Shown in pieces: positions 1 through 13,268 of a DNA stretch of 64,000 nucleotides. The translations under genes and the position numbers were made by a program. Numbering within the stretch: position 1 is the stretch's first letter; every line of letters starts with the position of its first letter. This DNA comes from Paramecium sonneborni (taxonomy: Eukaryota > Ciliophora > Oligohymenophorea > Peniculida > Parameciidae). Where the stretch lies: positions 1 to 64,000 of the forward strand of contig CAJJDN010000045.1 of the NCBI GenBank assembly GCA_905182985.1, written 5' to 3'. The notes below the pieces were generated by a model. It did no database searches, had not been told where the DNA came from, and worked only from the letters and a program-made list of their open reading frames with translations.

Positions 1-90
1 CATCTTAATTATTTTAGGGAATTGAAATAAGTATGTGAATTTAATTTAAAAAAAGAATATCCCTTCTCAAAATATAAAATAAATTTTAAT

Positions 91-561
91 ATGAATAATA
101 TTCTTTATGAAAGTTCTGGTGACATAGATTCTAAATTGAGTTTAAAGATCATTAAAACATTTGAATTAGGTAATAATCAAAATATTTTCTAATTAGATCC
201 TCATATTACTAAATTAGAAAATGTTTATGATGTTCAAACAAGATGCATCATTTTGCCTTTAGGAGGAGATGGTGATTCAGATATTTTAAATTATCTCTTA
301 AACATTTTCAATTAATTCCTAAATTAAAATCTTTCTTTTTGTGAATCAACTTCAGAAAATCATAAACAAAAATATTTTGCGAAATTAGAAGCAGGAGTTA
401 ATCCTAACTTAGTTTTTAAAATAATTAAAAATATTTTAATGCCAATACAGAAACACATTGATTATTATACATAATAAAATGTGAATCTTGATTCTCTTTA
501 TTAAGACACAATGATTTTGATTAAACAATTAAATTCAATAAGATTAACTGATATTTTATGA
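91..561 (+). CDS. Hypothetical protein, 156 aa
   Basis: An uninterrupted ciliate-code frame runs from ATG at 91 to TGA at 559-561, with several TAA codons read as Gln. The upstream 90 bases contain TGA in the same frame, so this ATG is the natural start, although an upstream exon outside the window cannot be excluded. The product is mildly acidic, without an obvious signal peptide or membrane segment. A Gly-rich turn (LPLGGDGDSD, around residues 55-64) and Leu/Ile-rich helical stretches on both sides are the only visible features. I do not recognise a family. It lies alone at the window edge, so no operon-like context helps. Confidence 0.45.
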
Positions 562-1172
562 ATAACAATATTAATTTCGATTTATATTTCATGATACTTT
601 TACATATAAGAGGTTTTGTAGCTTTTCTATTTTTGAGAAAAAAAAAAAATTAGTGAAGATTCTGTTTCGTAAAGGCATAATTAAATTAATATAAATACTC
701 TAAATTTTTATAATTAAAATAAGATCCTTTCAGAGATAGATATATGGTTATAGAAGTTATATATATTTGAATGGTTTAATATTTAATATAAATGTTAATG
801 GATATTCATAGAAAGAATATAAAGATAAATACAAAAATGGGAATATATGTTAGGGCTCATGATTATTAAATAATACAATCAAAATGGATGGCAATTGAAA
901 CAGTAAAAAGTTGGATTTTTATGAAAATAGATATATTACAAACAATAATTTAACTACTCATAGAAAATAGATGCTTCATAATTTTAGAGTAAAAAGAATA
1001 TAATAATAGATTAGGTAATAAACAACTAAGAATCTTCTTCATATTATTTTTTTTAAGAAAAAATAAAAATAAATTCTGAGGCAATTTAAATTTATTTAGC
1101 TTAGTATTTTTAACAAAGAAAAAAATCATTTATATTTCTTTTTAAAGATTTGATATAATAGTTTTTTTTTGA
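562..1172. other. Intergenic, no supported gene
   Basis: Strongly AT-rich sequence with poly-A and poly-T runs and frequent TGA in all frames. I see no gene, repeat or RNA that I can support here. Confidence 0.4.
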
Positions 1173-1766
1173 GAAGTTCAAAGTTTAATTAGAACTTTCT
1201 ATAGGATAAATATTTTTTATAATAATTAACAAGAAAATAAAAAAAAATTTTGGGTGGGGCTATTTAATGAGAAATAAGGATTTTGTTAATTACATGAAAT
1301 TGATGATTTAATTCTATAAAATCATATTTAATTTAATATTATTAAATACTGTATAATAACTACGAACATATGGACAACAGCTGAAACTTGGAGAGAAATC
1401 GCTAAAAAAATTATACATTCGACATACAATATTTTAAGTACATCATTATAAAGTCCTCCAAATTAAATCTAAAGTAAAATTGTAAAATAACGAAAAAAAA
1501 TACTAAGCAAATCTTAATCAATTTTATTAAACCATTTGACAAAACAAGGCTAAGTCTTATATTCAAATATAAAAAGCAAAATAAGTCCAAAACTTATAAA
1601 TGTCATTTAATATTTATATTCTTATTCTTAAACAGAGCTCAAACCTAGTCTAGCATAAGACAAAAATTACAACATAATTCGATTTATATTTTTAATCTAA
1701 GGAATAATAATTATATTGAAATATTGGTTATAGATAAGCCTGTAGTGGATAATAAATGTATTTTGA
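1173..1766 (+). other. Long open frame without ATG, 197 codons
   Basis: Between TGA at 1170-1172 and TGA at 1764-1766 one frame stays open in the ciliate code. Its composition looks protein-like: a Trp-containing acidic part (WTTAETWREIAKK, about residues 67-79) is followed by a Lys/Ser/Gln-rich part and a hydrophobic tail. No in-frame ATG was found, so it could be an internal exon, a decayed gene or chance; an open run of this size is not rare enough in such AT-rich DNA to be proof. No family is recognised. Confidence 0.2.
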
Positions 1767-2898
1767 TTGATACTACACCCAAAAATTGAAAGCAATAAAA
1801 CTATAAAATGTAAATCTCCATAAAATTGTAAATCATTTTTTCTGATTACCAAATATATTCAGAACAATCAAAAATAAAAGCATCTATATAAATTTTCATA
1901 ATAGATATAAATTAACCACTTATAATTTGAAGTTTCGTATTAATAAAGTATTTTATTTATGGAAAAGTAACAATTAGATATTTTTCATCTAAAAAATTAG
2001 TGTTATTTTCTCTATTTATTTAGATACTAGAAAGCCTAATAATTATAAAACAATGCTTAAGATTAAAGCAATTATAAGCAATACTACTATAATATCCGTT
2101 GAGTTAGAATGTTCGACTACTTAAAGATAAAAGTTATATTAACTCTCTCCAAACTAACCAACCAACCTTTTGAGCAAAAGCCAAAAATGATAAAGCAACC
2201 ATTTCAAATAATTTTATTAAGACAAAATATCGGTAATTTCTGAAACTAATTATTTCCAGTTTGGAGTATCTTTAAATTAAATTGCCTCATTTAAATTTTA
2301 TGGTGATAAATTACTAATAACCAATTTATTTTTAAATTGTTTTAACAATTTTTTTGAGTGATCCAAAAACATTTATGTAGGCTTTACAAAGTTCACAAAA
2401 ATTACGCTTAGAAATTTAATCAATAAATTCAATAGTTGTAAATTTAATTTTGTTATTAAAATTTAAATGACAAATTGTCTTGTAAGGGATTTATTTTATT
2501 TTTTTGTTTAAACTCTGGTTTAAATGCTTCTGCAAGAACAAAAAAGAATTTGTTTAAGATCTCTTTCAATTAAATTTTATAATAAATTTTGTTTTGACAA
2601 ATTTAAATATTTAAACAAATTAATGATTTTGACAAAATTAAATATTTAAATCAAATTAATGAATATATAATTCTAATTATAAATATTTTATTTTTACAAT
2701 ACCCATACTAAAAATATTTTTTGTATTATCTCTTTAAGAATTTTTTTTAAATTTCCTATTCTTCTTTGTTCAAAATAAGAGATCTAAAGAATGCTCTAAT
2801 ATTAATAAAGAATTTTATAATTATTATTAAATAAGTAGTAAAGATTTACACAAAAATTGAAAACTCTTGTGTTAAACTTTCAAAATTAGTTGCTGACA
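1767..2898. other. Non-coding or decayed sequence with a short tandem repeat
   Basis: No gene is supported. The stretch contains an imperfect tandem duplication of about 35 bp (2592-2626 and 2627-2662) and many A/T homopolymers. Confidence 0.4.
2592..2662. repeat. Imperfect 35-bp tandem duplication
   Basis: Two adjacent units each begin with TTTTGACAAA and end with CAAATTAATGA. They differ by a few substitutions and a one-base length change. Simple slippage or local duplication in AT-rich DNA is the likely origin; no function is implied. Confidence 0.55.
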
Positions 2899-3354
2899 AT
2901 GGGTGAAATACGATAAATCAAGTAAAGAATTGGTAAATTAAAGGAAACAGAATCACTTTGAAAAAATTATAATTTTAGAGCAGAATTGGATAGATTAGAA
3001 AGTAGACAGAGACTAAGGAGTGATAAGAGTTCTTTGAAGAGATTCAAAAAGAATAAAAAGAATATTAACTAAGTCTCAGCATAAGTAAGAGAGCTCCAAA
3101 ATAGAATTATTCCAAAAAAGGGATGGATTAAGATCATCATGATTAAATAAGATGATCCTTCAGATGGTAGTTATAAAAACCAGGAAATCCATGACATAGC
3201 TCTAGAAAATGATAATGAGTGGTGTATTTATTCTTAATTTATATATAATCTAAGATAAAATATTCAATATAATAAGTAGCACATAGAAATATTAGTATAT
3301 TTATAAATTCTAAAAGAAATGTCTAATACCAAGGTTATTATTTTGAATTTATGA
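2899..3354 (+). pseudogene. Coding relic with one in-frame TGA
   Basis: ATG at 2899 opens a frame that meets TGA at 2959-2961 after 20 codons and then stays open, in the same frame, for 130 more codons to TGA at 3352-3354. The downstream part is rich in Lys, Arg and Glu with coiled-coil character (for example LDRLESRQRLRSDKSSLKR) and ends in a hydrophobic segment. I could not find a GT-AG intron of normal size that removes the internal TGA while keeping frame, so I read it as a decayed gene. A truncated 20-residue peptide, or a start after the TGA, are alternatives. The family is unknown. Confidence 0.3.
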
Positions 3355-3451
3355 ATTTTATTTAAATAATAAAATTAATTTATCAGTTACTTAAAAAAGT
3401 TTATTTATAACAATTGATCGTATCTATTTGTATCAGGATGAGATATAGTAA

Positions 3452-3646
3452 ATGAGAATCAAATAAGGGATTGTTTATATAATAATCTCTGCAATTCTTA
3501 CAATTAAAGTGCCAAATAGCCAAATACCACCCAAAACATTAGGAGTTGATGAGCTTATTAATAAAATTTTGTTTGTAGTTTTTATCTAATTATCTTATTT
3601 GTGTTTTGATTTATTCTTATTTAAATTTATTTCAAGGCATATCTGA
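3452..3646 (+). CDS. Small hydrophobic ORF, 64 aa
   Basis: An ATG-to-TGA ciliate-code frame. The N-terminal third (IVYIIISAILTI) and the C-terminal half look membrane-embedded, with a Pro-rich turn (NSQIPPKT) between them. It follows the relic at 2899-3354 by about 100 bases on the same strand and could be its last piece. There is no family match, and chance occurrence is possible. Confidence 0.2.
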
Positions 3647-4680
3647 AAGAGCCATTGAATATAAGATGATTATATGAATAATTTATTTATTTATTTTGTA
3701 TTCACTCTATTCTAGGTATAGGCTGCGTTTTGTAAAGAAATGTTTAAAAGAATTTGGTTATTATTTTTATAAAGGTAATGAGATTTTTAGTGCTAATATT
3801 ATAGGCAAAACTTTCCGAATGCTATCAATAAATTGTAATTTTAAAAATAGTTTTATATATAAAAATGGAAATTGTTGAGAAATGAAAAATAAATTTAATA
3901 AACTAATGTAATATAAAAATTTAAACGATTATAACTTATAGTTTTTTTAATCCAATTTGTGAAGATGAAATTATTATTTAATTTTATTAACTTGAGGGTG
4001 GTAATTTTCTATCTGTATGAAGTATATAAATACTAATTTAATTTTTATATCAACAAATTAGTTTGCATAATTGAAAATAAGTTAACCATTATATGGACAT
4101 TAGAATATAAAAGATTATAAAAATGTTATTGAATGAGCAAGAATATTGAAGAATTTGAATTTACAATCATTTTCTTTAGTTATTTATACTAGGATCTTTT
4201 TGAATGATTCTGCTGTTACAGAACAATAGAGCGATATTTCTTGTAAAATTTTACAAAATACTTTATTTTAACCTCTAAAATATACAACACATAAAAAGAT
4301 TTTTCAATCCCAAGCCTAAAAGAACCAAATTTACATTAATAATAAACTAATTTATCATAAGTAAGATGCGATTTCTAATAATAAACAAGATAAAACTTTT
4401 TTAATTATTCATAATTAGATATTCAACTTAGTCCTCATTGTTCTTTATTTTCTTTGCTTAACATTCATTTTATTTTTTCAATTGATGATAAATTTTAGAT
4501 ATAAAGTTTTATTTTTAATAAAAAATATAAAAATAAATTTTCTAAAGATATATATTTTATGTTCCAAACATTTATTTTATATTTTAATTCAATTATTAGC
4601 GTCTCTTAGAATTTTTTAATGATTAAAATCAAAACTAAACAATTTATTCCTAACTAATGATTAAGATGTTAGCAAAGCAG
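3647..4680. other. Intergenic, no supported gene
   Basis: AT-rich sequence downstream of the giant minus-strand gene. A standard-code frame at 3696-3878 has no protein-like support in the ciliate code and is left out. Nothing else is seen. Confidence 0.4.
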
Positions 4681-7600
4681 TCAAGGATCTTTTTAAATAA
4701 TTATTTAATACTTTTGCTATTCTAACTAAAATTTAGATATATAAATTAAATGATTTCTCAATTTTGCATAATTTTCTGTTAACTTTTATTCTTTTTAATT
4801 CATTTTATGGATTTTAACATTTAAACATTTAGTTAGAAAAGAAATTTTGATCAATTTAATTAATTTGTTTAAATTAATTAAGAATAGAAGATAATATTTC
4901 TTATGATAAAACTGGATAATATTTTTTAAAAAAGGATAACTTAATAAAATAAAAAATATGACTAAAATTGCTTATAAAATTAGTGACATAACAATATTAT
5001 TCTGTTACTCAGTAATATATTTTATTACTGCCAAAAAAATTGCTATTGAACAAATTTATCCAGTTTATACATCCAAATTATTTAAATTTTAAATAATATA
5101 AGGTCTATGTTTCTAAGCATAAATTTAATAAAATAGTAAACACATTCCTAAAAGTGAAGATTTTAAATAAATATCTGTTTCAAAATAAGTTAAAATGATT
5201 ATAATAACAGTTTTTTCTCCAAGTTTGATCCATTCCCAATAATAAGTTAGTCTATCATACTCATTAAATAAATAGCATATGTGTTTTCTTAGATTTATAT
5301 TTTCTAGTTGATCTCTTTTAAAGTACAATAATGCTAAAAGTGAAAGAGGCAAAATAATCCCTATTAATGCTAGTCCTGGAATTATAAAACTTATAATCCA
5401 ATTAATATGAGTTTCTGTTCCATAATGTAATGAAACATCGCCTTAAATAAAATCTATTTATGAAATTTATCTCTTGGCCAATAATGAGAAAAATCTTTTA
5501 TAATTAATGATTTTACTGTTTAATAAAAGCTGGATAATTAGATACAAAAATATAAAGTGCTGTTATTGATAAAAAGCTGGTTTGAAATTTTTTATGTTTT
5601 ATCAGTGAATAAAGTTTAAATCCAATGTAGATAGCAATAAACAAACAGGCCAATAATAGAAACATAGTTATAATTCTCAAATAGATCAATTAAATTTCTT
5701 AAAATTCAGATAAATAACAATCCAAACTATTAGCCATAAAAAATGATGGATTGCTTGTTTGATCAATAAAGCTAAAAGAAAAAGAAAATTTAATATTAAA
5801 TGAAAATATTACTGAAAATATCCAAATATAGTTGAGAAACAATTTTAATAAAATACTTGCATGATCTATATAAAAAAAAAATAATTTACCTTAACTTAAT
5901 TTAAAAATTATCCTTGCAAACCTTTACCTAATTTTCAAAATTGAAAATAACCTATTTGATTTATCAATACTATTCAATGTAAATAGAGTTGAAAAAATAG
6001 CCCTAAATAACTTAAGTTTAAATACCACAAAGAAGCCAAAATAAAAAATTGGAAATGATTAGAATCATTTCCGCATAAATAGCATAGTGAATTGTATTAA
6101 TTTTTAAAAAACAATCCATCCCCCCTAACATTGAATCTATCACATTCTTCACATAATCCTCCAATATGACCTTAATAGCATAGAGAATCACCAACCATCC
6201 AACCTCCAAAGCAAGATTCTTTGAATTTAAAGCAATCTTCTATATCATCAGAAAGATAATTTGGCCTCCAATAACCAATTTTAAGTTAGATTTAATTTGA
6301 TGTTATTGATTCGAACTTTTTACTATCAAAAATCGAACATTTTGTAGTATTGTAAGTAACAGAATAATAACCTTATTTGGGTTGACAGAGTTAACATTTA
6401 TGTTCAATATAAAATTCTCCTAATTAACATTTAAATGTTTTAATTTATATTCTATATTATAATTCTTACGTAGAATTATCTACTTTACATCCTATTAAAA
6501 TTTACTCTACAAATTTATCAGATATCAAAGGATCAAAAGAGAAAGACTTAGTGCTTAAATCAAAAGAATTTAAACTATTATCAAATTTTATTTCATCTGA
6601 CTTGATTGTATGAAAATTATCATTTTATCCTAATTATTATTTAATTTCACAAATAGAGTTAATAAAATTAATGAGTTATTCATTCATACTATTTTTAAAT
6701 AAAATTGTTATCTATTCAATATATTATCGAAAAGATTAAAGTTGAGTATTAAAAATTTGATAATCTTTAATTATTTGATTGCTTGGAAGCATTAATAGTT
6801 TTGTTTTAATTAATTTACCTTACTCTATTACTTTATAAGGATTTATCTGCAAAGTTTAAATTTAGAAACCGTCTATATTTATTTAAATTGATTTCATTTC
6901 TAAAAAATTTATTTATAATTCCAAAAATTTGGGTAATTCTTGGATATTATTTGGTGGTAAAGAAGCTTGATTAAAGTAAACTATAGATTTGGAAAAATTT
7001 ATAGAATTAAGCGTATTAAAGGTATTTAAAAAAATCCCTCCTGCTTAATTTGCTTTATTATTGATTATTAAAGTTTGATTAAACATAATTTGATGATTTT
7101 CTTGTGATATATAAAGTCCCCCACCTTCATATTTTGCTGTGTTATTTAATATTTTCGAGTTTGACAAGAAAAATATTGTATTATGAACTCGTATTGCTGA
7201 ACCAGTGCCTCCATTATTTTTTAAAAAAAGGGAATTCCATATTTTGACAATTGAGTTAGATTATTTATTAGAATCAACAAAAATACATCCAAATGAATTA
7301 ATGATGTTGTTAAAACAAAAAAGATCTTTTATATTTATTTCTGAATAGTTAATCAAATTAAAGTATATGATGCCACTCAAAAAATTTTACAAATCATTAT
7401 TAAATATTTAAATTTAGGATAATTATATGCGATTTGTATTCGATTAAGTTTGGAAAAATAGTATGAAATTGTTTAAATTTTGAAATGTGATTACCTTCTC
7501 TTAAAAAATCCTGATATCACTTTCTTTCTCATAAAAACTATAAGTTATATTTTCTAAATTACATTTCAATTATTATAGTTCAATACTAATAAATTAATAT

Positions 7601-10600
7601 TTTAAATCAATATTTATTAGATTGAAACTTGTAATACTTTAAAAAACAATATTTAACAAAGAAAAAATTGTTTTTATAGACTTTTAAACAATTTGAAATA
7701 AATTAACTTGAAAGAGTAATTCGACTTTATAAATATAAAAATTGTTCATCTTTAATTGTTGAGAATCTTCTATTTTTAAAATTGAAGATAAAATAACACC
7801 TTCAATCACAAATTTGTCAATTGATAAACTGCATCCTTATAAATTTATTATTGAATTATCTTATAGTATATTTTAGGTTAAAAAATGATTTAATGTGCCT
7901 AATTTTTTAAGGTATCCAATAAATGAAGTTTTACTTTGTTTTATTTTTTAATTTATGATTAATATTTAATTTTCTTCATAAAAGTTAGTTGAAAAATGTG
8001 CTTTCAAGAATAAATTTAAAAGAGAAAAACAGTTTTCTATGTTTATGTTTTTTATTAAAATTTTATTTTATTTTGACGATGGTGTTAGAGCTAGAATTGA
8101 TGAACCCAAATTATTGAGCACATCAAAAAAAATAATATCAACAAATTGAAAATTTAAAAGACTATACTAGGAAAAGATTGTTATACTTCCATCATTTTCA
8201 GTGCTATTTAAATTAATATTGTATATATGCATCATTTTTAAGTTTTTCAGATTCACAATTCCTTTCCCTTATGTTTTTAAATTAATTACCAAACTTTTGT
8301 AAGCAAGTAAGTTTTTAAAAGAACTGTTGATTATCTGACATTATTGTGCAATAATTTATAATGCTCCTCCAATATTTTAAATTATCAAGAGTTTGTTTAT
8401 GATTTGGTTGAGTTAATCTTAATTTACATTTTATTCTAATTAAATTTGAAAAACCTTATTCCATATATCTTACTAAATTAAATTATGATTTTCGACAACT
8501 AAATCTGATATGAAAATTTCATTCAAAAATAAATTAATAAATGTATTGGAAGAGTTTGTTAAAATGTTGTTTTTAGAAAATAAATTTTAAATATATAAAT
8601 AACTTTATTAGGAATGTATAAAAAATAGACTTGCAATATTTTAAGAAGAGTCATCCATATATTAGTGTAATACATTTTCTTAAAACTTAATGTTTTTTAT
8701 TGAGATATTTTAATTTTTCTCAGAAAAAATTATAATTAATGATAAAAGTTATCCAATCTTTATTTTTTATAGTGAATTCCCAATAAATTATAAATTATTA
8801 ATTTAAATTATTTCTTATTCTTCAATTAAATTAAAAATATTTGAATAAATTGAAATTATTGGCTAATCTCTGTTAAATTAATTTTATACGGTGAAATTAT
8901 GAATTGATAAACGAGTAAATCCTTAAATATTTAATAAATGAGAGTTAAAATGAACTTCCTCTAAGCATTTTAGAGATAATTTGATTTTCTGTTTCTCAAA
9001 TGCACTATAATAATATAAATTTTCTATTTCAATTTAATAAGTATTGAATAAAGTAAAATAATTAATATTTTTAGAGCAATTAATTGTTATATTATTTATA
9101 ATTAGTTTATAACTGTTAATTGAGAAAATATATGATTTAGAAGTGATAAGCTGATTTTGAAAATTCTCAAATAGTTAGAAATTACTCATCAAAATAGTTA
9201 ATAGATAAAAGGGTTATTGTTATTCGAAAGATAAAACTTTAGAATTAGAAAAAGAATTTAGTAAAATCTTTATATCAGAAAAATAAATTTAGCTCATGTT
9301 TTAAACAGATGAAATTTAGACTATGAATAATGAATTGAAAAAATCATTTTAATCAATAACAAGATCAACCATATTCAAATTATTACTGAATATTAAAAAT
9401 TTAGAAGTGTTAAACTAACTATTTTTTATTGTTGATTATGTGATCTGAAAATCAACATAAATATTACTAGTTAAAATCTATGAATTATAAAATTATGAAT
9501 TATGAATATATATACCTTTAATTTAAGTTTGTAGATAAAAATTAGAATTTTAAGTAAAATTAAAAATAGTTGAATTATAAAATTTACATCCAATAATCTT
9601 CAAATTCTATATAACTTTTTTGAAAGTATCAAGCAAATAAAACAATGTTGTATTATCAAATACACAATTTTGAATTATTATAGTATCAATCAAAGTAAAA
9701 TCTCTTGAATTAATTTCAAAGATAAATGAATTTTATACATTCAAATTCTAAAATGTTAAATTTTATATTTTAAATGAGTCATATAGATCAGACTTTATTG
9801 AAATTTCAGCTTTTGAATCCTCTGAGGTTATAATTGATGAATTTTAAAGGCTAAAATTGACAGATTTATTCTAATTTAAAAAACGCAATGAAAAGAATTG
9901 ATTCACATAAAATGAAACCTCAACAATTGAGATGGAATCAAAATCAGATGTGGCAATATTGCTAAAATAGCTTGTAGGATTATTATTTCCTTTAAGTGTT
10001 AGTTCTACTAGTTTAAGAGAGAATACTTTCATTTTAATTAGGTTATAGAGGATTCTTGTACTAAAATATCCTCCTACATATGTACAATTTTAGTTATAAG
10101 GTAAAATTAGTTAAAAAATTGATAACCCTATCTAATTTAGATACTGAAAATCTAACTTATTTTGAAATTATTCATGTTTTGTAGTATTAAAAAAACTTAA
10201 TATATAATCGCAATCATTTTCAATCTTAGTAAAACAAAAAAAATACCTCATATTTCAAATAATTATTACAATTTTACTCAAAACAGTATTTTGCTGTTTA
10301 AGAAATCTGATCAATAACTACATTAGGATAAGGAAAAGATTTAATACATTTCAGCGTAAATATATAAGAATTTTCATCTATAACAAAAAGTGGATTTATT
10401 CTCTAAAAAATAATAAAAAACAGTACTTAAATTTCTTGAATTGTTCTTTTCTCACAAACTTAACATAATTATGGACATTCTAAACATTTTTCTTAATCTA
10501 ATGACCTAAGATTTTCTTCCATATATTTATTAATTTTGCACTTTGAACAAGTAAAACCATTTTAAGGGATGATCTCTTTCTGACACATTTCACAATTGTT

Positions 10601-13268
10601 AGCGCAACTTTTCTTGCATAAACTTTAATTAACTTCATATCCATCTATACACTTAACTGGTAAAGGAACAATAATTCTTAATGAAGGCGATTTAGAATAA
10701 AAATATTTATCTGGTAAAAATTACATTAAGAAACTCTAAATCAACTGAATCCAAGAATCTTATTCTTTCAAATCACCATCAATACAAAATTTAACATTTT
10801 CAACTGAACAAATACTACATTGACCTGTTGTAAAAGAGCTCGAATATCCATCCTCACAAATAATACATTTAAGTGTATCTTAAGGTGTTTAAACGCATTA
10901 TTTGCAATGAGAGATGTATTTATTGCAATTTTAAATTTCTGGGGAAATAGAAAAATCATCAATTAATGATAAAGTGCAAATTTAACTCCCTGTTAAATCA
11001 TTATAAGCTCTTAAGCAATTTTTTATTTTTGGTAATTCATAAATACATTTGCCTTTTTCAAAATCAAAGATAAAATCAATTTTACATAGAGCACATCCTA
11101 CTCTGTGATATTCATTTATTGAGAAAGTTTAAAATCCTTGATATAGAGTACATTTAGCTAAATCATTACTTAGATATTCAAAACAATAAATACAATTATC
11201 TATTTCGCATAATTTACAAGTATTTTCAGATGTTTTATAGTAAGGAGCTATGCATTAATTAAATTTTTATTAACCAGTATATCTTTTAATACACTATCCA
11301 TCCTTTAAAAATGATGTTAAATAGCATTTTAAACAAATCACTCTTGTCATTTCATAGCCACATTATAGACAATAAAATAAATGGCATGATGAGTTCGTTG
11401 GTGTGATAGTAAAATTGATAAGTTTGTAATTAGTTTCAAAAAATTGAGAAGTAAGCAAATAATCAGCAAATATTTCTTCTGTTTTGATTGGTAAGTCATT
11501 GCTAAAAAAATTTTAAGGTTTATAATCATTTTCATAAAGAACATAATATGTTTTGCTAGAATCTTTAAAAATCTTTGCTGGACTGCCATCTCTATCTAAA
11601 TACAAATTGGTTTCACAATAAGGATCATTTAACCAATTTTAAGGTTGCTCTAAACATTCTAAGCATGTCAAAACATAATCATTTATAATAGAAGGACTAA
11701 AAAATGATGTAAATAAATTACCATCTTTAGCAATTTTAATTATAATTAAAATATCCATAATTACATTATTAATTCTCGTATTATTATAATAGTAAATTAT
11801 AATTTTAATTGTCTTAGCAACCTTCATTATCAATCATATAATAAGGGCATAGACAAATTTTATATTTTGCTAAATAAATGCGCTTAGATTCAGTGGAACA
11901 AGACAAACAATCATTACTAGTTGGACCTTCACATTCTAAACAACTATAATGACAGGATTAATCTGGATAATATTCCTCATCATAAATACAATTTAAAAGT
12001 TTCATATTTCTTAAGCTTACTCTAAAATAATTAGAATCAAGTTTCATAATATTTCCATATTCAAATTTAAGTTAAACCATATGAAACTGATTGACTTTAA
12101 ATATTGATTCCAATTAAGTTCTCAACATCCCATCATATATCGTGATACTAAATTTTATTGTATTTTCTAACAAAATTACAGATAGAAAATGCCATAATGT
12201 CATTTTTGGTATATCAAAACTTTTCTTAATAAGAAATGAATTTTTTATGAAATCCATATTGAAATAAGGAAAACTATAATTGTATGTTGTAATGATAATT
12301 TGATTATTTTATTTAGAGATTTAATAGAATAGTTAAAAATTAGCTAAATTTTCATCTTTTAATTTTGAGCTCTCAAAATTGCTTGAGAGCTTCATTAATT
12401 AATATAAAAATTCTTCTTTGTCTGATTAGTACTCTGTAATTTTAATCCATGCTTAAAAAGCAAATGAATCACAATTTATATTAGTTGAAGTAAAAGATTT
12501 TTGATCCAGCCAATTAATATCAATATCAGGAATAATTTGATTTTAACTTTCCATACAAATACAATCTCGATCTAAGGGTGATAAACCTACGATATAATCA
12601 AATTATTAATCTTCAGCCAAAGATATTTAGTTGAACTCTAATACACTTATTTAGCCTGGATAATATGAAAAATTAGAATCATAATCAGTTTAAATTTGCT
12701 AAGTTTCTTCTATTTCTAAACCACCTCCAAATATAAGCAAAAGATTTTCATCATAATAAGGGAATTTAATTTTAAGAGATTGAATCTCAACAATAGTGCT
12801 ACTTTAGAATATGTAATATGTAAATCTATTTTATTAAGGAACAAATGAAATGATAAGTTAATACCAAAAATATTCATATTTAGAAGGATCTATTTTTACT
12901 GAAAATTTATGTTATTATTTCTGATCATCTATAAATTATAAATGTTTTGTAATTATCAGGCTTTCCTCATTCAGACAATCAAAATATATAAAATTGATTC
13001 TTTTTGTATATATTTCCATAGCAGAATTCAAATGATAACATTTACTATCCATTATTCCAAAAACTCCTATTTATTTGATTGTGCTTAGAGGGATATATCG
13101 ACTCCAAACTCCATAAATTCCAGTATCATCCATTTAATAATTATTTATATTCACAGTTAATGGAGTTGAATAATACTAGTATTACTCATCCAATTATATC
13201 ACAAATTAACTATTAAATAATGTTTGCATCACTGTAATAAGGTAGGCAAAGCTTAAGTTTAAATTCAT
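4681..13268 (-). CDS. Giant Cys-rich / beta-helix membrane protein, 2812 aa
   Basis: Seven exons joined by six introns (5495-5516, 5866-5889, 6003-6025, 10247-10277, 10403-10426, 11697-11721; 22-31 nt, all GT-AG) give one 2812-residue frame ending at TGA 4681-4683. ATG at 13266-13268 starts a hydrophobic leader (LNLSFAYLITVM), consistent with secretion. Residues about 1-440 resemble the lectin-like N-terminal region of large ciliate surface proteins. Residues about 440-940 are Cys-rich with growth-factor-receptor-like motifs (CLECEGPTSNDCLSC). Residues about 950-2230 are Asn/Ile-rich repeats of pectin-lyase/beta-helix type (KYEGGGLYIS, ANQAGGIFLN). A CEECD-type Cys cluster is followed by several membrane segments at the C-terminus. 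It is probably a cell-surface protein; its ligand or substrate is unknown. The frame upstream of the start stays open to 13661, so a longer N-terminus is possible but less likely. Confidence 0.85.

Noticed and set aside
6018..6209. Open frame on the minus strand (standard code)
   Set aside because: The true frame of the giant gene in this stretch is another one (ending HIGGLCEECDRFNVRGDG-like); this frame is a shadow.
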